Source: Streptomyces sp. ISL-87
GTDB lineage: Bacteria; Actinomycetota; Actinomycetes; Streptomycetales; Streptomycetaceae
Assembly (NCBI RefSeq): GCF_018614095.1
Contig: NZ_JAGGOY010000063.1
Coordinates: 51,126 to 115,125, forward strand
Reading direction: 5' to 3'
Length of the DNA stretch: 64,000 bases
Part shown: positions 32,500 through 40,292 of the stretch, piece by piece
How the letters are laid out: each line of letters begins with the position of its first letter
Position numbering within the stretch: position 1 is the first letter of the stretch
Made by a program: the position numbers and the translations under genes
The notes under the pieces: generated by a model
Seen by the model: the letters and a program-made list of their open reading frames with translations, nothing else
Told to the model about the DNA's origin: nothing
Databases searched by the model: none

Positions 32500-33108
32500 G
32501 TGTGGTCCATGTCCAATGGATCGAACTGGTGCCGCGGCTGCGCCCGTGACCTACCAATGAGCGGGTTCGCTGCAGATCGGAACCGAAGCGACGGGCTCCA
32601 GCCCAGATGTCGTGAGTGTGTGGCGGCGTACAGTGCCGAACATTACCGACGCCGCCAGGCAGCCAAAGGCAAGGTCGTCAAGGATCACGTGGAAGTCCCG
32701 GCAGGGTGCAAGTTCTGCCGGCAGTGCGGTGAGATCAAGCCGCATAGCGAATGGCACAAGAACGCAACGGCCTCGGATGGCCTGTCCACGCGATGCAAGG
32801 CGTGTCGGGCCATCCAAGGCCGGGCGGGCCATCTGAAGCGCTCGTACGGCATGACCGAGGGCGAGCGGGACGAGATGGTCGCCGGGCAAGGCGGTCTGTG
32901 CTGTATCTGTCTAAAGGCTCCGGCCGTACATGTGGATCACTGTCACGAGACGGGTAGGGTCCGAGGCGTACTGTGCTTCAACTGCAATTCGGCCATCGGC
33001 AAGTTGGGAGACGATCCCGACACTCTGCGTCGGGCCATCTCATACCTGGAGGGACACGCGTGGAAGCCAACAATCGTGGCACAGGGCGTCTACCGGCAGC
33101 CTTCCTGA
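32500..33108 (+). CDS. Endonuclease VII-like nuclease with duplicated zinc ribbons
   Basis: A 202-residue protein. The C-terminal domain is of the T4 endonuclease VII/HNH type: Cys134-x2-Cys137, the active-site HVDHCHETGRVRG (144-156), Cys159-x2-Cys162. The N-terminal half holds two similar zinc ribbons, Cys11/14-Cys37/40 and Cys73/76-Cys99/102, with identical 22-residue inner spacing. Endonuclease VII resolves Holliday junctions and branched DNA. The gene sits between pup and prcB, and its last 49 bp overlap prcB. GTG 32500 lies about 10 nt after AAGGTGA; ATG 32509 is an alternative. Confidence 0.88.
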   Translation: MWSMSNGSNWCRGCARDLPMSGFAADRNRSDGLQPRCRECVAAYSAEHYRRRQAAKGKVVKDHVEVPAGCKFCRQCGEIKPHSEWHKNATASDGLSTRCKACRAIQGRAGHLKRSYGMTEGERDEMVAGQGGLCCICLKAPAVHVDHCHETGRVRGVLCFNCNSAIGKLGDDPDTLRRAISYLEGHAWKPTIVAQGVYRQPS

Positions 33109-33899
33109 CGCCGGGGTCCTCGTCCTTCATGGACTTCCTCGGGGCGCACTCGCCCGAGATGCTGCCGGGCAACCGCAGGCTGCCCGAAGGTGTCGTCGAG
33201 GCGCCGCACGGGACGACGATCGTCGCCACCACCTTCCCCGGCGGGGTCGTGCTCGCCGGTGACCGGCGGGCGACCATGGGGAACATGATCGCGCAGCGGG
33301 ACATCGAGAAGGTGTTCCCGGCGGATGAGTACTCCGCGGTGGGTATCGCGGGTACGGCCGGCCTGGCCGTGGAGATGGTGAAGCTGTTCCAGCTGGAGCT
33401 GGAGCACTTCGAGAAGGTGGAGGGGGCGACCCTTTCGCTCGAAGGCAAGGCGAACCGGCTGTCCACCATGATCCGGAGCAATCTGGGGATGGCGATGCAG
33501 GGGCTCGCGGTCGTGCCGCTGTTCGCCGGCTGGGACGAGGGCAAGGAGAAGGGCCGGATCTTCTCCTACGACGTGACCGGCGGCCGCTCCGAGGAGCACG
33601 GATTCGCCGCGACCGGTTCGGGCTCGATCTTCGCCCGGGGCTCCATGAAGAAGCTGTACCGCCCGGATCTGACGGAGGAGCAGGCCACCACCCTGGTCGT
33701 GCAGGCGCTGTACGACGCCGCCGACGACGACTCGGCGACCGGTGGCCCGGACCTGTACCGCCACATCTACCCCATCGTCACCGTCATCACCGACGAGGGC
33801 TTCCGCAGGCTCAGCGAGGAGGAGTCCTCGGAGCTGGCCCGCAAGATCACGAATCGTCGGCTCGAACAGCCCGACGGCCCGCGCGCCGCCCTCCTCTGA
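33060..33899 (+). CDS. prcB: 20S proteasome beta subunit
   Basis: A 279-residue N-terminal nucleophile threonine protease. The propeptide of 51 residues ends ...VVEAPHG and cleavage leaves Thr52 (TTIVATTFPGG) as the catalytic N-terminus; the Lys of RDIEKVF is probably the Thr-assisting lysine. Beta subunits form the two inner rings of the core. GTG 33060 is chosen because GGAGGG lies 6 nt upstream and the MEAN/VEAN N-terminus matches what I recall of Streptomyces PrcB; the start lies 49 bp inside the nuclease gene. ATG 33129 is a less likely start. Confidence 0.95.
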   Translation: MEANNRGTGRLPAAFLTPGSSSFMDFLGAHSPEMLPGNRRLPEGVVEAPHGTTIVATTFPGGVVLAGDRRATMGNMIAQRDIEKVFPADEYSAVGIAGTAGLAVEMVKLFQLELEHFEKVEGATLSLEGKANRLSTMIRSNLGMAMQGLAVVPLFAGWDEGKEKGRIFSYDVTGGRSEEHGFAATGSGSIFARGSMKKLYRPDLTEEQATTLVVQALYDAADDDSATGGPDLYRHIYPIVTVITDEGFRRLSEEESSELARKITNRRLEQPDGPRAALL

Positions 33900-33944
33900 C
33901 CATCCGTCGCCTCGTAGAGCCCAGAAGAAAGGGACGGTCAGCCG

Positions 33945-34709
33945 GTGTCGACTCCGTTCTACGTCTCACCCCAGCAGGCGATGGCCGACCGGGCGGAATA
34001 CGCCCGGAAGGGCATCGCCCGCGGTCGCAGCCTCGTCGTGCTGCAGTACGCCGACGGCATCGTGTTCGTGGGCGAGAACCCGTCCCGCGCGCTGCACAAG
34101 TTCAGCGAGATCTATGACCGGATCGGCTTCGCGGCCGCCGGCAAGTACAACGAGTACGAGAACCTGCGGATCGGCGGTGTGCGGTACGCCGATCTGCGCG
34201 GATACACGTATGACCGTGGCGATGTGACGGCCCGTGGGCTCGCCAACGTCTACGCGCAGACGCTGGGCACCATCTTCTCCAGCGCGGGCGAGAAGCCGTA
34301 CGAGGTGGAGCTGGTCGTGGCCGAGGTCGGCGCGACCGCCGCGGGCGACCAGATCTACCGGCTGCCGCACGACGGTTCGATCGTGGACGAGCACGGCTCG
34401 GTCGCGGTCGGCGGCAACGCCGAGCAGATCAGCACCTTCCTCGACCAGCGTCACCAGGACGGGATGACCCTGTCCGAGGCGCTGAAGCTGGCGGTGCAGG
34501 CGCTGTCCAGCCAGGCGAACAGCGCGGACAAGGCGGTTCCGGCCGAGCGGCTGGAGGTCGCGGTGCTGGACCGGACGCGGTCGCAGCAGCGGAAGTTCAA
34601 GCGGATCCGGGGCCGGCAGCTGTCGCGGCTGCTGGAGGCGGATGTTCCGGCGGCGGCCCAGGCGGACGCCGTCTCGAACGACGAGGCTCCGGACGAGGAC
34701 GCCGAGTAG
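33945..34709 (+). CDS. prcA: 20S proteasome alpha subunit
   Basis: A 254-residue non-catalytic subunit forming the outer rings and the gate of the core. MSTPFYVSPQQAMADRAEYARKGIARGRS gives the gating N-terminus and helix H0. No catalytic threonine is exposed. The acidic C-terminal tail (NDEAPDEDAE) is typical of actinobacterial alpha subunits. Start GTG 33945 with AAAGGGA upstream, 45 bp after prcB. A perfect terminator follows and closes the pup-prcA block. Confidence 0.97.
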   Translation: MSTPFYVSPQQAMADRAEYARKGIARGRSLVVLQYADGIVFVGENPSRALHKFSEIYDRIGFAAAGKYNEYENLRIGGVRYADLRGYTYDRGDVTARGLANVYAQTLGTIFSSAGEKPYEVELVVAEVGATAAGDQIYRLPHDGSIVDEHGSVAVGGNAEQISTFLDQRHQDGMTLSEALKLAVQALSSQANSADKAVPAERLEVAVLDRTRSQQRKFKRIRGRQLSRLLEADVPAAAQADAVSNDEAPDEDAE

Positions 34710-34764
34710 GCATACCGCATACGTCCCTGGACACAGCGGACAGCGGACACGGTGCACACAGCGG

Positions 34765-34791
34765 CGCCCCCGGCCTTTGCGGCCGGGGGCG
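34765..34791. terminator. Bidirectional terminator after prcA
   Basis: CGCCCCCGGCC (34765-34775), 5-nt loop, perfect complement at 34781-34791. It lies between convergent prcA and the lacI-type gene. Confidence 0.88.
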
Positions 34792-34800
34792 TCGCCGTGT

Positions 34801-35802
34801 TCAGGGCCGGGCGGGCGGGGGGCCGGAGGAGCCGCGGACGACGAGTTCGACGGGGATGTCGGGGGCGGTCCAGGGGGTGCCTTCCAGGACGGCGAGGAGG
34901 GCGGTCATGCCCTGTTCGCCGACGCGCTCGGCCGGGAGCCGGACGGTCGTCAGCTCGGGTTCGACGGCGGTGGCGAGGGCCAGGTCGTCGAAGCCGGTGA
35001 CGGAGAGGTCGTCGGGGACGCGCAGGCCGAGGCGGCGGGCGGCCTTGCAGGCGCCGGCGGCCAGGATGTCGTCGTCGCACACGATGGCGGTGGGCCGGTC
35101 CTCAGGGGCCGCCAGGGCGGCCTCCATGGCCGTACGGGCGCCTTCCACGCTGAGCGGGGCCCGTACGGTGCGCAGCTCGGCGGTGGGGCCCAGGAGGTCG
35201 GCCAGGGCCCGGGCGCGGACTTCGAAGGTCCAGGTGTCGACTGCGGAGGCGAGGTGGAGGAAGCGGCGGTGGCCGAGGTCGAGGAGGTGTTCGGCGACCT
35301 GGCGCATGCCGTCGGCCATGGCGAGGTTGACGTGGGCGGCGGCGCTGTCGGCGTGGGGGTCGCTGTCGAGCATGACGAGGGGGAGTCCGGCTCCGCCGAT
35401 GGCGTCGAGGGCGTCGGCGGCCATGGAGGAGGCGATGACTCCGTCGAGGGCGGCGCGGGCGGAGGCGAAGGGGTCGCGGGCGGGGCCGGTGCCGTCGGGG
35501 GAGGGGTAGAGGACGACACCGAAGCCGTGTTCGGCGGCGATGCGGGCGGCGCCGGTGTAGACGCGGGCGAAGAATTCGTTGGTGAGGGCGGGGACGACGA
35601 GGAGGGCGGTGCGGGTGCTGCCGAGGCGGAGGTTGCGGGCGGCGAGGTTGGGGCGGTAGCCGAGCCGGGTGGCGGCTTCGCGGACGAGGCCTGCGGTGCG
35701 TTCGGAGACGCGGCCGCGCCATTTGTCGCCGAGGACGAGGGAGACGGTGGCCTGGGAGACTCCGGCGGCGGTCGCCACGTCCCGGCTGGTGGGTCTCGTC
35801 AC
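34801..35802 (-). CDS. LacI-family transcription regulator
   Basis: A 333-residue LacI/GalR regulator. The helix-turn-helix is at 6-25 (SRDVATAAGVSQATVSLVLG), followed by the hinge and a periplasmic-binding-protein-like effector domain (TRTALLVVPALTNEFFARVYTGA, VTGFDDLALATAVEPELTTVRLP). Start GTG 35802 with AGGAG upstream. It is divergent from an MFS gene, with a 27-bp near-perfect palindrome in between, so local control of the MFS gene and itself is likely. The effector is unknown. It interrupts the proteasome gene group. Confidence 0.93.
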   Translation of the reverse strand: MTRPTSRDVATAAGVSQATVSLVLGDKWRGRVSERTAGLVREAATRLGYRPNLAARNLRLGSTRTALLVVPALTNEFFARVYTGAARIAAEHGFGVVLYPSPDGTGPARDPFASARAALDGVIASSMAADALDAIGGAGLPLVMLDSDPHADSAAAHVNLAMADGMRQVAEHLLDLGHRRFLHLASAVDTWTFEVRARALADLLGPTAELRTVRAPLSVEGARTAMEAALAAPEDRPTAIVCDDDILAAGACKAARRLGLRVPDDLSVTGFDDLALATAVEPELTTVRLPAERVGEQGMTALLAVLEGTPWTAPDIPVELVVRGSSGPPPARP

Positions 35803-35875
35803 AGGGTGCTCCTGAAGTGCGAGGTCGCGGGGGTTCGGCTGTCCTTCGGGGTGGACCCCCGTCCTGCGGCCATGG

Positions 35876-35902
35876 TACGTATGACGTCCGACGTTATACG
35901 TA
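35876..35902. promoter_or_regulatory. 27-bp palindromic operator between lacI and MFS genes
   Basis: Outer arms TACGTAT and ATACGTA, inner arms ACGTC and GACGT; only the central base and one symmetric pair (35883/35895) break the symmetry. It lies 36 bp before the MFS ATG and 74 bp before the lacI GTG. Confidence 0.75.
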
Positions 35903-35937
35903 TTACCCCGGCTCGGTCCGGGCAGAAGGGGGCCGAC

Positions 35938-37164
35938 ATGGCCGCGGGATACGCGGAGCTGCTCAGGACCCGGCACGCCGCGAGGCTGCTGGTGGGCACG
36001 CTCATAGGCCGGCTGCCCAATGCCACCGCGTCCATCGCGATCGTGCTGTTCACCCGGGCCGAGGGGGGCAGCTACGGCCTCGCCGGGGCGCTGGCCGCCG
36101 TGTACGGGGTGGGCAACGCGGTCGGTCAGCCGCTGCTGGGGCGGGCCGTGGACCTGTACGGGCAGCCGCGGGTGCAGTTGCCGGCGGCCCTGGTGTCGGC
36201 GCTCGGGATGGTGTGGCTGGCGTGGGCGGGCACCGGGTCGGCGGCCGCCGCGTACGGCGCCGTCGTCGTCGCGGGTCTCTTCACGCCGCCCCTGGAGGGC
36301 GGGCTGCGGGCCCTGTGGCCGGGCGTGCTGGGCGGTAAGGAGGAGCGGGTGCACGCCGCGTACGCGATGGACGCGGTGGCCCAGGAGGTCATGTTCACGG
36401 TCGGCCCGCTGCTGGTGACGCTGTTCGTGGCGCTGTGGTCGCCGGCGGTCGCGCTCGTGGCCATGAACGCCATCGGTGTGCTGGGCGCGCTGTCCGTGGT
36501 CGTCTCCGAGCCGTCCCGCGAGTGGCGTTCGGCGCCGCGTGAGGCGCACTGGCTGGGGGCGCTGCGTTCGCGGGGGCTGCTGGCTCTGCTCGGTGCCTTC
36601 TTCTTCGTGGGCATGGCGCTCGGTTCGATCACCGTGGCCGGTCTCGCGTACGCCGACGACCACGGCGGCCAGGCGGTGTACGGCTGGCTGATGGCGGCGC
36701 TCGGTCTGGGCGCGCTGATCGGCGGGGTCGGCTACGGCGCCCGGCAGTGGGCGGGTGCGCCGGAGCGGCGGCTGCGGATGCTGGTGGCGCTCCTCGCGGT
36801 CTGCTACCTGCCGCTGATGCTGACTGTGGGTCCCGTGGCGATGACGGCGCTGGCGGCGCTTTCGGGGGTGTTCCTCGCCCCTGCCCTGGCCTGCGCGTTC
36901 ATCGTCGTGGACCGGCATGCTCCGGCGGGCACGGTGACGGAGGCGTTCTCGTGGCTGGTGACGTTCTTCGGAGTGGGTGCGGCCATCGGCACGGCGGCCG
37001 CGGGACCGGCCGTGGAACTGGGTGGCACGGTGGCGGGCTTCGGTGTGGCGAGCGTGGCGGGGGCGGCCGCGCTGGTGGTCCTGATGGTGACTCAGCGGGT
37101 GCTCGCGCTTCCCGGCCGTACCGTCGCGGTGGCGGGCTCATCGGGCAGCCTCGTTAAAAACTGA
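35938..37164 (+). CDS. Major facilitator superfamily transporter
   Basis: A 408-residue membrane protein with about 12 hydrophobic segments. The N-terminal half contains GRLPNATASIAIVLF and VYGVGNAVGQPLLGRAVDLYGQPRV, a motif-A-like loop. The substrate is unknown; efflux of a small molecule is plausible for this subfamily. ATG 35938 with GAAGGGGG upstream. The upstream palindrome suggests control by the divergent LacI-type regulator. It lies between prcA and pafA. Confidence 0.9.
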   Translation: MAAGYAELLRTRHAARLLVGTLIGRLPNATASIAIVLFTRAEGGSYGLAGALAAVYGVGNAVGQPLLGRAVDLYGQPRVQLPAALVSALGMVWLAWAGTGSAAAAYGAVVVAGLFTPPLEGGLRALWPGVLGGKEERVHAAYAMDAVAQEVMFTVGPLLVTLFVALWSPAVALVAMNAIGVLGALSVVVSEPSREWRSAPREAHWLGALRSRGLLALLGAFFFVGMALGSITVAGLAYADDHGGQAVYGWLMAALGLGALIGGVGYGARQWAGAPERRLRMLVALLAVCYLPLMLTVGPVAMTALAALSGVFLAPALACAFIVVDRHAPAGTVTEAFSWLVTFFGVGAAIGTAAAGPAVELGGTVAGFGVASVAGAAALVVLMVTQRVLALPGRTVAVAGSSGSLVKN

Positions 37165-37210
37165 TCGAAACGACGCTCTCGAACCCGGTTTCAGAACAGG
37201 GCAGAAGGCG

Positions 37211-37223
37211 TAATGTTCAGTCA
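37211..37223 (+). promoter_or_regulatory. Leaderless-type promoter of pafA
   Basis: TAATGT (37211-37216), 6 nt, then ATG 37223. No Shine-Dalgarno sequence is present. Confidence 0.65.
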
Positions 37224-38584
37224 TGGACCGCCGCATTTTCGGGCTGGAGAACGAGTACGGCGTCACGTGCACGTTCAGGGGACAGCGCCGACTGTCTCCT
37301 GACGAAGTGGCGCGCTACCTCTTCCGCCGTGTTGTCTCATGGGGCCGCAGCAGCAATGTCTTCCTGCGGAACGGCGCCCGCCTCTACCTCGACGTGGGTT
37401 CGCATCCGGAATATGCAACTCCCGAATGCGACAACCTGACCGAACTGGTCACTCACGACAAGGCCGGCGAGCGCATTCTCGAAGGCCTGCTCGTCGACGC
37501 CGAACGCCGCCTGCACGAGGAGGGAATCGCGGGCGACGTCTACCTCTTCAAGAACAACACCGACTCGGCGGGCAATTCGTACGGCTGCCACGAGAACTAC
37601 CTGGTGGCGCGGCACGGAGAATTCTCCCGCCTGGCGGACATCCTCATTCCGTTCCTTGTCACGCGCCAGTTGATCTGTGGCGCGGGCAAGGTGCTGCAGA
37701 CCCCCCGGGGTGCGGTCTACTGCGTCAGCCAGCGCGCCGAGCACATCTGGGAGGGCGTCAGCTCCGCGACGACCCGGTCCCGGCCGATCATCAACACCCG
37801 GGACGAGCCGCACGCGGACGCCGAGCGCTACCGCCGTCTGCATGTGATCGTCGGCGACTCGAACATGTCCGAGACGACCATGCTGCTCAAGGTCGGGGCC
37901 ACCGACCTGGTGCTGCGCATGATCGAGGCGGGCACGGTGATGCGGGACCTGACCCTGGAGAACCCGATCCGGGCCATCCGCGAGGTCAGCCACGACATCA
38001 CCGGACAGCGCAAGGTACGCCTGGCCAGTGGCCGTGAGGCCTCCGCCCTGGAGATCCAGCGCGAGTACTACGACAAGGCCGTGGACTTCGCCGAGCGCCG
38101 GGGCATCCGCACCGGTGTCGTCGACCAGGTGCTGGAGCTGTGGGGCCGTACCCTCGACGCGATCGAGGCGGAGGACCTGGACCGGATCGGCACCGAGATC
38201 GACTGGGTCATGAAGTACCAGCTGATCGAGCGGTACCGGGGCAAGCACAACATGACCATGTCGAACCCGCGGGTCGCCCAGATAGACCTCGCGTACCACG
38301 ACATCCACCGCCGTCGCGGCCTGTACTACCTGCTGGAGCGCAAGGGGCAGGCCGCGCGGATCTGCAACGACCTCAAGATCTTCGAGGGCAAGTCGGTGCC
38401 CCCGCAGACCACGAGGGCCCGGCTGCGCGGCGACTTCATCCGCCGGGCGCAGGAGCAGCGCCGGGACTTCACGGTCGACTGGGTGCATCTGAAGCTGAAC
38501 GACCAGGCGCAGCGCACCGTGCTGTGCAAGGACCCGTTCCGGTCGGTGGACGACAGGGTGGAGAAGCTCATCGCCGGCATGTGA
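37223..38584 (+). CDS. pafA: Pup-protein ligase
   Basis: A 453-residue enzyme of the glutamine synthetase-like fold that joins the C-terminal Glu of Pup to substrate lysines, using ATP to form a gamma-glutamyl phosphate. Seen: Glu9 in GLENEYG (metal/ATP site) and catalytic Asp57 in RLYLDVGSHPEY. The Dop-specific loop is absent and the protein is shorter than Dop. It is separated from prcA by the lacI/MFS pair and appears to have its own leaderless promoter. A long hairpin follows. Confidence 0.97.
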   Translation: MDRRIFGLENEYGVTCTFRGQRRLSPDEVARYLFRRVVSWGRSSNVFLRNGARLYLDVGSHPEYATPECDNLTELVTHDKAGERILEGLLVDAERRLHEEGIAGDVYLFKNNTDSAGNSYGCHENYLVARHGEFSRLADILIPFLVTRQLICGAGKVLQTPRGAVYCVSQRAEHIWEGVSSATTRSRPIINTRDEPHADAERYRRLHVIVGDSNMSETTMLLKVGATDLVLRMIEAGTVMRDLTLENPIRAIREVSHDITGQRKVRLASGREASALEIQREYYDKAVDFAERRGIRTGVVDQVLELWGRTLDAIEAEDLDRIGTEIDWVMKYQLIERYRGKHNMTMSNPRVAQIDLAYHDIHRRRGLYYLLERKGQAARICNDLKIFEGKSVPPQTTRARLRGDFIRRAQEQRRDFTVDWVHLKLNDQAQRTVLCKDPFRSVDDRVEKLIAGM

Positions 38585-38613
38585 TGCCGTGTCGGCGTTG
38601 TCCTGATGTCGTT

Positions 38614-38657
38614 GTGCCAACGGCCCCGTGCGCTGTGGCGTACGGGGCCCTTGGCAC
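38614..38657 (+). terminator. Long hairpin terminator after pafA
   Basis: GTGCCAA (38614-38620) pairs with TTGGCAC (38651-38657), and GGCCCCGT (38622-38629) with ACGGGGCC (38642-38649), with a 12-nt loop and an internal mismatch. Confidence 0.8.
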
Positions 38658-38666
38658 GCCACCACC

Positions 38667-38694
38667 TTGTCGTGGAGGGGGTTGGCCGTAGAGT
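38667..38694 (+). promoter_or_regulatory. Promoter of the FKBP lipoprotein gene
   Basis: -35 TTGTCG (38667-38672), 16-bp spacer, -10 TAGAGT (38689-38694). The leader to the GTG at 38737 is about 36 nt. Confidence 0.55.
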
Positions 38695-38736
38695 GGGCCG
38701 CTAGGACGGATCATTCCAGCGACCCTGAGGACCACT

Positions 38737-39744
38737 GTGCGACGCCGACTTGCTGCCGCGCTCATCGTGCCGGCTCTGATGCTCACCGCGGCCTGCGGAG
38801 GGGGCGACGACTCTGGGAAGAAGAAGGATTCCGCGTCCCCGTCGGCCGACGCCTCGCAGCCCGCAGTCCCGAAGGCGGTCGCGTCCGCTGACCCGATGCC
38901 CACCGTGAAGGGTGAGGCGGGCCAGAAGGCGGAGATCACCGTTCCCAAGGGCGAGCCGAGCGGCAAGTTCGTGGTGAACACCCTCAAGGAGGGCTCGGGC
39001 GCGGTGATCAAGAAGGACGATCTCGTCGTCACGAAGTACACGGGCAAGATCTGGAAGAGCGGCAAGGATCTGACCGGGTCCTACGACAAGGACGGTTCGC
39101 CGCTCGTCGTCCCGGCCGGTTCGCAGACGATCGTCCCGATGTTCAGCGAGTCGGTGCTGGGCAAGAAGGTCGGCAGCCGTGTGCTGGTCGTCGCCCCGCC
39201 GGAGGCCGCGTTCGGTGCCCAGGGCCAGCCGCAGCTGGGTGTCGGCCCGACCGACAACCTGATCTTCGTCCTGGACATCGACTCGATCATGCCGAAGAAG
39301 GCCGAGGGCACGCAGGCGCCGATCCCGTCGGACCTGCCGCAGGTCAAGGCGGACAAGGATGAGGCCGCCACGATCACGATCCCGAAGAACGACCCGCCCA
39401 AGGAGCTCGTGGACAAGGTCCTGATCGAGGGCAAGGGCCCGGAGATCAAGAGCGGCCAGACCGTGTACATGCAGTACAGCGGTGCGGCCTGGAAGCCGAA
39501 CGAGGGCAAGGATGCGGCCAAGCTCTTCGACACGTCCTGGAAGACCGGTGCCCCGTTCTCGACCGTGATCGGTCAGGGTCAGGTCATCGAGGGCTGGGAC
39601 AAGGGCCTGGTGGGCAAGAAGGTCGGCAGCCGCGTGCTGCTGGTGATTCCGCCGGAGCAGGCGTACAAGGACCAGGCCAAGGGTGAGGACCTGCCGGCCA
39701 ACTCCACCCTGGTCTTCGTCGTCGACATCGTCGGAGCAGTGTAA
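38737..39744 (+). CDS. FKBP-type peptidyl-prolyl isomerase lipoprotein, two domains
   Basis: A 335-residue lipoprotein with lipobox LTAAC (Cys20), a Ser/Ala/Lys linker, and two FKBP domains (about 75-190 and 225-335). The second domain is the better conserved (FDTSWKTGAPFSTVIGQGQVIEGWDKGLVGKKVGSRVLLVIPPEQAY); the first lacks part of the aromatic pocket. It should fold proteins outside the membrane. The next gene is a single-domain cytosolic FKBP, so the locus has three FKBP modules in a row. Start GTG 38737 with GAGGA upstream. Confidence 0.93.
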   Translation: MRRRLAAALIVPALMLTAACGGGDDSGKKKDSASPSADASQPAVPKAVASADPMPTVKGEAGQKAEITVPKGEPSGKFVVNTLKEGSGAVIKKDDLVVTKYTGKIWKSGKDLTGSYDKDGSPLVVPAGSQTIVPMFSESVLGKKVGSRVLVVAPPEAAFGAQGQPQLGVGPTDNLIFVLDIDSIMPKKAEGTQAPIPSDLPQVKADKDEAATITIPKNDPPKELVDKVLIEGKGPEIKSGQTVYMQYSGAAWKPNEGKDAAKLFDTSWKTGAPFSTVIGQGQVIEGWDKGLVGKKVGSRVLLVIPPEQAYKDQAKGEDLPANSTLVFVVDIVGAV

Positions 39745-39790
39745 AACTGTTCCGGTTGATCCCCAGTTCGTACGTATGAGGAGCAGTTCC

Positions 39791-40168
39791 GTGAGCGACA
39801 AGCTCGAGAAGCCCGAGATCGACTTCCCCGAGGGCGAAGCGCCGAAGGATCTCGTGATCGAGGACATCTGGCTGGGCGACGGCGCCGAGGCCAAGGCCGG
39901 TTCCCGGGTCTCCGTCCACTACGTGGGCGTGGCCTTCTCCACCGGCGAGGAGTTCGACGCCTCCTGGAACCGCGGCTCGGCGCTGCAGTTCCAGCTCGGT
40001 GTCGGCCAGGTCATCGCCGGCTGGGACCAGGGCGTCCAGGGCATGAAGGTCGGCGGCCGCCGCAAGCTGACGATCCCGGCGCACCTGGCGTACGGGGACC
40101 GCGGCGCGGGCAGTGCGATCGCCCCGGGCGAGACGCTGATCTTCGTGTGCGACCTGATGGCCGCCTGA
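39791..40168 (+). CDS. FKBP-type peptidyl-prolyl cis-trans isomerase
   Basis: A 125-residue single-domain FKBP without signal peptide: VSVHYVGVAFSTGEEFDASWNRGSALQFQLGVGQVIAGWDQGVQGMKVGGRRKL, and AYGDRGAGSAIAPGETLIFVCDL. The FK506-pocket residues (Tyr, Phe, Asp, Trp, Ile) are all readable. GTG 39791 is chosen because GAGGAG lies 6 nt upstream; ATG 39776 would add five residues. It follows the lipoprotein FKBP by 46 bp and ends in a strong terminator. Confidence 0.94.
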   Translation: MSDKLEKPEIDFPEGEAPKDLVIEDIWLGDGAEAKAGSRVSVHYVGVAFSTGEEFDASWNRGSALQFQLGVGQVIAGWDQGVQGMKVGGRRKLTIPAHLAYGDRGAGSAIAPGETLIFVCDLMAA

Positions 40169-40189
40169 TCACCCGGCTGTGACAGCTGT

Positions 40190-40215
40190 GGGCCCCTGCC
40201 GTGAGGCAGGGGCCC
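40190..40215 (+). terminator. Intrinsic terminator after the FKBP gene
   Basis: A perfect 11-bp stem (40190-40200 with 40205-40215), 4-nt loop, followed by TCGCTTTT. Confidence 0.9.
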
Positions 40216-40292
40216 TCGCTTTTGCCCGGGACCGTCGGGGCGGTACGGTCAACGGTCAGAGTGTGTACGTCGAGAAGGGCGGAAGGGCGTCG

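Noticed and set aside
33129..33131. ATG 33129 (MDFLGAH) as prcB start
   Set aside because: The GTG at 33060 has a strong ribosome binding site, and the longer propeptide beginning VEAN matches what I recall of Streptomyces PrcB.
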